DNA of 8,598 nucleotides from JBEIFW01 sp044370695 (GTDB lineage: Bacteria > Actinomycetota > Acidimicrobiia > Acidimicrobiales > Ilumatobacteraceae). This document shows, one piece after another, positions 6,587 to 8,598 of this stretch. The stretch lies in contig JBILVB010000156.1 in assembly GCA_044370695.1 (NCBI GenBank), positions 1-8,598 on the forward strand, given 5' to 3'. Numbering within the stretch: the first letter of the stretch is position 1; each line of letters starts with the position of its first letter. The notes under the pieces were generated by a model, which did not search any database, was not told the origin of the DNA, and saw nothing but the letters and a program-made list of their open reading frames with translations. The translations under genes were made by a program, and so were the position numbers.

Positions 6587-7699
6587 TCATCGGCTGGTGG
6601 GTCGGCGGCGTTCGGCGGCGGTGCCGCCGGCGATGAGCACCTCGGCGATGCGGTCGGCCGCACGGCCGTCCCACAGTGGTGGCCGGCGCGGCGTCGTCCC
6701 GTGGGTGAGCACCTCGCGAGCGGCGGCGACGATGCGCTGCGGGTCGCGACCGACGAGCCGGTTGGTGCCGTGCTCGATGGTGATCGGTCGCTCGGTGTTG
6801 TCCCGCAGGGTGAGGCAGGGCACGCCGAGCATGGTCGTTTCCTCCTGCACGCCGCCGGAGTCCGTGAGCGCCAGGGCGGCGCCGGCTTCGAGGGCGAGGA
6901 ACCGCAGGTAGCCCTGGGGCTCGAGGAGCCGCACCGGGCCGTCGTACCCGGCGGCCACGAGCCGCGCTCGGGTGCGGGGATGGACCGGGAACACGAGCGG
7001 TAGCTCGGCGCTCACGATGTCGAGCGCATGCAGGAGGCCAAGCAGCACGGTGGGGTCGTCGACGTTGGCCGGTCGGTGGAGCGTGACCACGCCGTAGCCG
7101 CCCGGCGCGAGGCCGAGCTCGTGCAGGGTCGGGGAGCGACGTGCTCGTTCGAGGTTGTCGAGCAGCGAATCGACCATCACGTTGCCGACCAGGTGGATCT
7201 GATCGGCGCGGTAGCCCTCGCTGCGGAGGTTGTCGACGGCGTCCTCGGAGGGGGCGAGGAGGTAGTCGCTGATGCGGTCGGTGGCGACGCGGTTCACCTC
7301 TTCGGGCATCGACCAGTCTCGGCTGCGGAGGCCGGCCTCGACGTGGGCGACCAGCACGCCGGCCTTGGCGGCCACGAGCGAGCACGCCACGGTGGCGTTG
7401 ACGTCACCGACGGTGACGACGACGTCGGGGGCGAGGGCGGTGAGCAGCGGCTCGAAGGCGATCATCGTCCGGCCGGTTTGCTCGGCGTGGGTGCCGGACC
7501 CGATCTCGAGGTGGTGATCCGGGCGCCGCAGCCCGAGGTCGGCGAAGAACACCTCGCTCATCTGCTCGTCGTAGTGCTGGCCGGTGTGGACCAGGTGACA
7601 CCCGATGTCCCGCCGTTCGAGCGCCCGTAGGACTGGTGCGATTTTCATGAAATTCGGCCGGGCCCCTGCGACCAACACCGCCGAGTCGATCCTGGTCAT
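6587..7699 (-). CDS. wecB: Non-hydrolysing UDP-N-acetylglucosamine 2-epimerase (WecB/WbpI family)
   Basis: This 370-residue enzyme of the GT-B fold inverts C2 of UDP-GlcNAc or a derivative, giving the manno isomer. Conserved blocks appear in order: G12-A-R-P-N-F, H38-T-G-Q-H-Y-D, the metal- or substrate-region acid D99 in GDVNAT, H119-V-E121-A-G-L-R-S, P132-E-E134-V-N-R, G172-N-V, the T206-L-H208-R active-site histidine block, and D280-S-G-G-V-Q-E-E with the following TERP. The catalytic Asp, two Glu and His expected from WecB are therefore all present. The HTGQH..MS..FF and TLHR.xN forms resemble WbpI and the wider archaeal/actinobacterial branch rather than E. coli WecB, so a UDP-GlcNAcA-type substrate is possible. 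The ATG at 7699 is chosen because the Rossmann strand (SAVLVAGARP) follows at once and AGGA lies 8 bases upstream. The longer open frame upstream is arginine-rich shadow. Its stop faces the dehydrogenase stop across four bases. Confidence 0.93.
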   Translation of the reverse strand: MTRIDSAVLVAGARPNFMKIAPVLRALERRDIGCHLVHTGQHYDEQMSEVFFADLGLRRPDHHLEIGSGTHAEQTGRTMIAFEPLLTALAPDVVVTVGDVNATVACSLVAAKAGVLVAHVEAGLRSRDWSMPEEVNRVATDRISDYLLAPSEDAVDNLRSEGYRADQIHLVGNVMVDSLLDNLERARRSPTLHELGLAPGGYGVVTLHRPANVDDPTVLLGLLHALDIVSAELPLVFPVHPRTRARLVAAGYDGPVRLLEPQGYLRFLALEAGAALALTDSGGVQEETTMLGVPCLTLRDNTERPITIEHGTNRLVGRDPQRIVAAAREVLTHGTTPRRPPLWDGRAADRIAEVLIAGGTAAERRRPTSR

Positions 7700-7805
7700 G
7701 AGCCGAATCCTGCATGCACACAGCGACTTTACGGGGCAATTGCGTTGTGACGGTGGAAATACATCACCCTCGATCGGCACGGCCTTTCGGCCTATCATCG
7801 GAGTG
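7700..7805. promoter_or_regulatory. Divergent promoter region between wecB and the CapD-like gene
   Basis: These 106 bases separate two outward-reading genes and include A/T-rich patches near 7726-7764. On the minus strand TAAAGT (7726-7731) is a weak candidate -10 for wecB, about 26 bases before its ATG, without a clear -35. On the plus strand TATCAT precedes the CapD-like ATG (listed separately). A short GGCC-TTTC-GGCC dyad lies at 7781-7792. No terminator or small gene was seen. Confidence 0.55.
7793..7798 (+). promoter_or_regulatory. -10 element for a probably leaderless CapD-like transcript
   Basis: TATCAT fits the TANNNT -10 pattern and ends exactly 7 bases before the ATG at 7806, which places transcription start on or next to the start codon. 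The only purine-rich motif, GGAG, is 2 bases from the ATG, too close for ribosome binding. Leaderless messages with this geometry are common in Actinobacteria. No clear -35 was found. Confidence 0.5.
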
Positions 7806-8598
7806 ATGGCTGCATCGGTCCGGGCGACAGGCGAGCGGGTTCGCCAGCACCTTCGCCGGCTGGTGCGCCGCCGGGTGGTCTTCGTGACGTTGAGCCGATA
7901 CCGCAACCTGGTGACCGCCGGGATCGACGCCGTGGCGTGGGCGACGGCGATGCTCGTGGGGGCGGCGGTGCGGCTCGGCGGTCAGTTGGACGACGTGTTC
8001 GGGTTGGCCTTCGCGTCGGTGATCGCAGTCGCGGTGGGCGTCCAGCTGGCTGCGGGTGCGCTCGTCGGCCTCTACCGCGGGCGCTGGCGGGTGGCCTCGT
8101 TCGAGGAGATCCTGGGCGTGGGCACGGTGTGGCTGCTGGCCGCGGGCGTGGCGCTGCTGGAGAACCTGTTCCTGCCGGCCCGGCCCTTCCCGCTCGGGGC
8201 CACGATCGTCGGCAGCGTGTTCGCGGGGGCGGCGATGTTGGCCGTGCGGGGGCTGTGGCGGGCGATCGTGGAGTGGGGCAAGCGGCCGGTCCACGCGGCG
8301 CGGCGCGTGCTGGTGTTCGGGGCGGGTGAGGGAGCCACTCAGGTGGTGCGGGCGATGATGAGCGATCCGAACTCGCAGTACCTGCCGGTGGCACTCCTCG
8401 ACGACGACCCGGGCATGGCCCGCCGCTCGATCAGCGGCGTGCGGGTGCAGGGTGATCGCACCCGGCTGGCCGAGGTGGCGGCCCGGAGCGCCGCCGAGGT
8501 GTTGCTGATCGCCGTGCCGTCGGCGTCGGGGAGCCTGGTGCGCGAGCTGTCGAAAGCCGGGCTCGATGCCGGCCTCGACGTTCGCATCCTGCCCCGGC
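7806..8598 (+). CDS. CapD/FlaA1/WbpM-like membrane nucleotide-sugar enzyme, N-terminal part (cut by window edge)
   Basis: The visible 264 residues run off the right edge with no stop. A basic N-terminus (RRLVRRR) is followed by four hydrophobic segments at about 35-57, 66-90, 103-123 and 130-152, with the family-like GLYRGRWR after the second. A Rossmann-like domain then begins with RRVLVFGAG172-176 and continues through LLDDDPG, ISGVRVQGD, LLIAVPSASG and LDVRILPR. This is the N-terminal membrane region plus CoA_binding_3-type domain of CapD/WbpM/PglF proteins, membrane-bound 4,6-dehydratases or epimerases of UDP-HexNAc. The catalytic SDR domain would lie beyond 8598 and was not seen. Polyprenyl-phosphate sugar transferases (WcaJ type) share a similar N-terminal half, so that is the main alternative. 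The YRGRWR and DPNSQYLPVALLDDDP forms favour CapD. ATG 7806 is preferred for its leaderless promoter geometry. GTG 7803 is directly in frame before it. Confidence 0.82.
   Translation, partial: MAASVRATGERVRQHLRRLVRRRVVFVTLSRYRNLVTAGIDAVAWATAMLVGAAVRLGGQLDDVFGLAFASVIAVAVGVQLAAGALVGLYRGRWRVASFEEILGVGTVWLLAAGVALLENLFLPARPFPLGATIVGSVFAGAAMLAVRGLWRAIVEWGKRPVHAARRVLVFGAGEGATQVVRAMMSDPNSQYLPVALLDDDPGMARRSISGVRVQGDRTRLAEVAARSAAEVLLIAVPSASGSLVRELSKAGLDAGLDVRILPR

Noticed and set aside
5185..6663. A 492-codon open frame antisense to the dehydrogenase
   Set aside because: It is His/Arg/Gly/Asp-rich with no motif, mirrors a well-supported gene, and is expected by chance at this GC content.
7743..7750. 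TCACAACG octamer on the minus strand that also occurs on the plus strand at 5081-5088, as a shared regulator site
   Set aside because: An 8-base match between two gaps of about 100-200 bases, both strands allowed, is quite likely by chance, and its distance to the start codons differs widely.
7781..7792. GGCC-TTTC-GGCC hairpin as a terminator
   Set aside because: It has only four base pairs and no T run, and lies between divergent starts where no transcript needs to end.

Overview
The window is very GC-rich (roughly 70% or more by eye). Its genes are densely packed and their third codon positions are almost always G or C. This, with a likely leaderless promoter and protein motifs of the type seen in high-GC Gram-positives, points to an actinobacterium. 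A finer placement, for example Acidimicrobiia, is only a guess. No RNA genes, CRISPR arrays, insertion sequences or phage genes were seen.

Left part (79-3114). A Gfo/Idh/MocA-family oxidoreductase on the minus strand starts inside the same CCATGG hexamer as a plus-strand nucleotidyltransferase gene. The nucleotidyltransferase overlaps the next gene by ATGA. That gene encodes a phosphotransferase of the N-acetylhexosamine 1-kinase (NahK)-like branch of the APH fold. The last two look like a two-step sugar activation module: sugar to sugar-1-phosphate to NDP-sugar.

Middle and right part (3121-8598). Four genes typical of a surface-polysaccharide locus alternate in direction. They are an AsnB-type glutamine amidotransferase (minus), a UDP-N-acetylhexosamine 6-dehydrogenase of the WbpA type (plus), a non-hydrolysing UDP-N-acetylglucosamine 2-epimerase (minus), and the start of a membrane-anchored CapD/FlaA1/WbpM-like nucleotide-sugar enzyme that runs off the right edge (plus). 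Two divergent intergenic regions (5029-5220 and 7700-7805) hold the likely promoters. The two convergent junctions are only 6 and 4 bases long, so no intergenic terminator fits there.

How the genes may work together (inference). The dehydrogenase and epimerase would make a UDP-HexNAc uronic acid. The AsnB homologue lacks the acidic residue that asparagine synthetase uses in acyl-adenylate formation (Ala369 in the motif SGAGGDD). It may instead amidate a sugar carboxylate, as proposed for WbpS/WbtH-type enzymes of O-antigen loci. The kinase/nucleotidyltransferase pair could feed recycled HexNAc into the same pool. No glycosyltransferase, flippase or polymerase lies in the window, so the final polysaccharide cannot be named.
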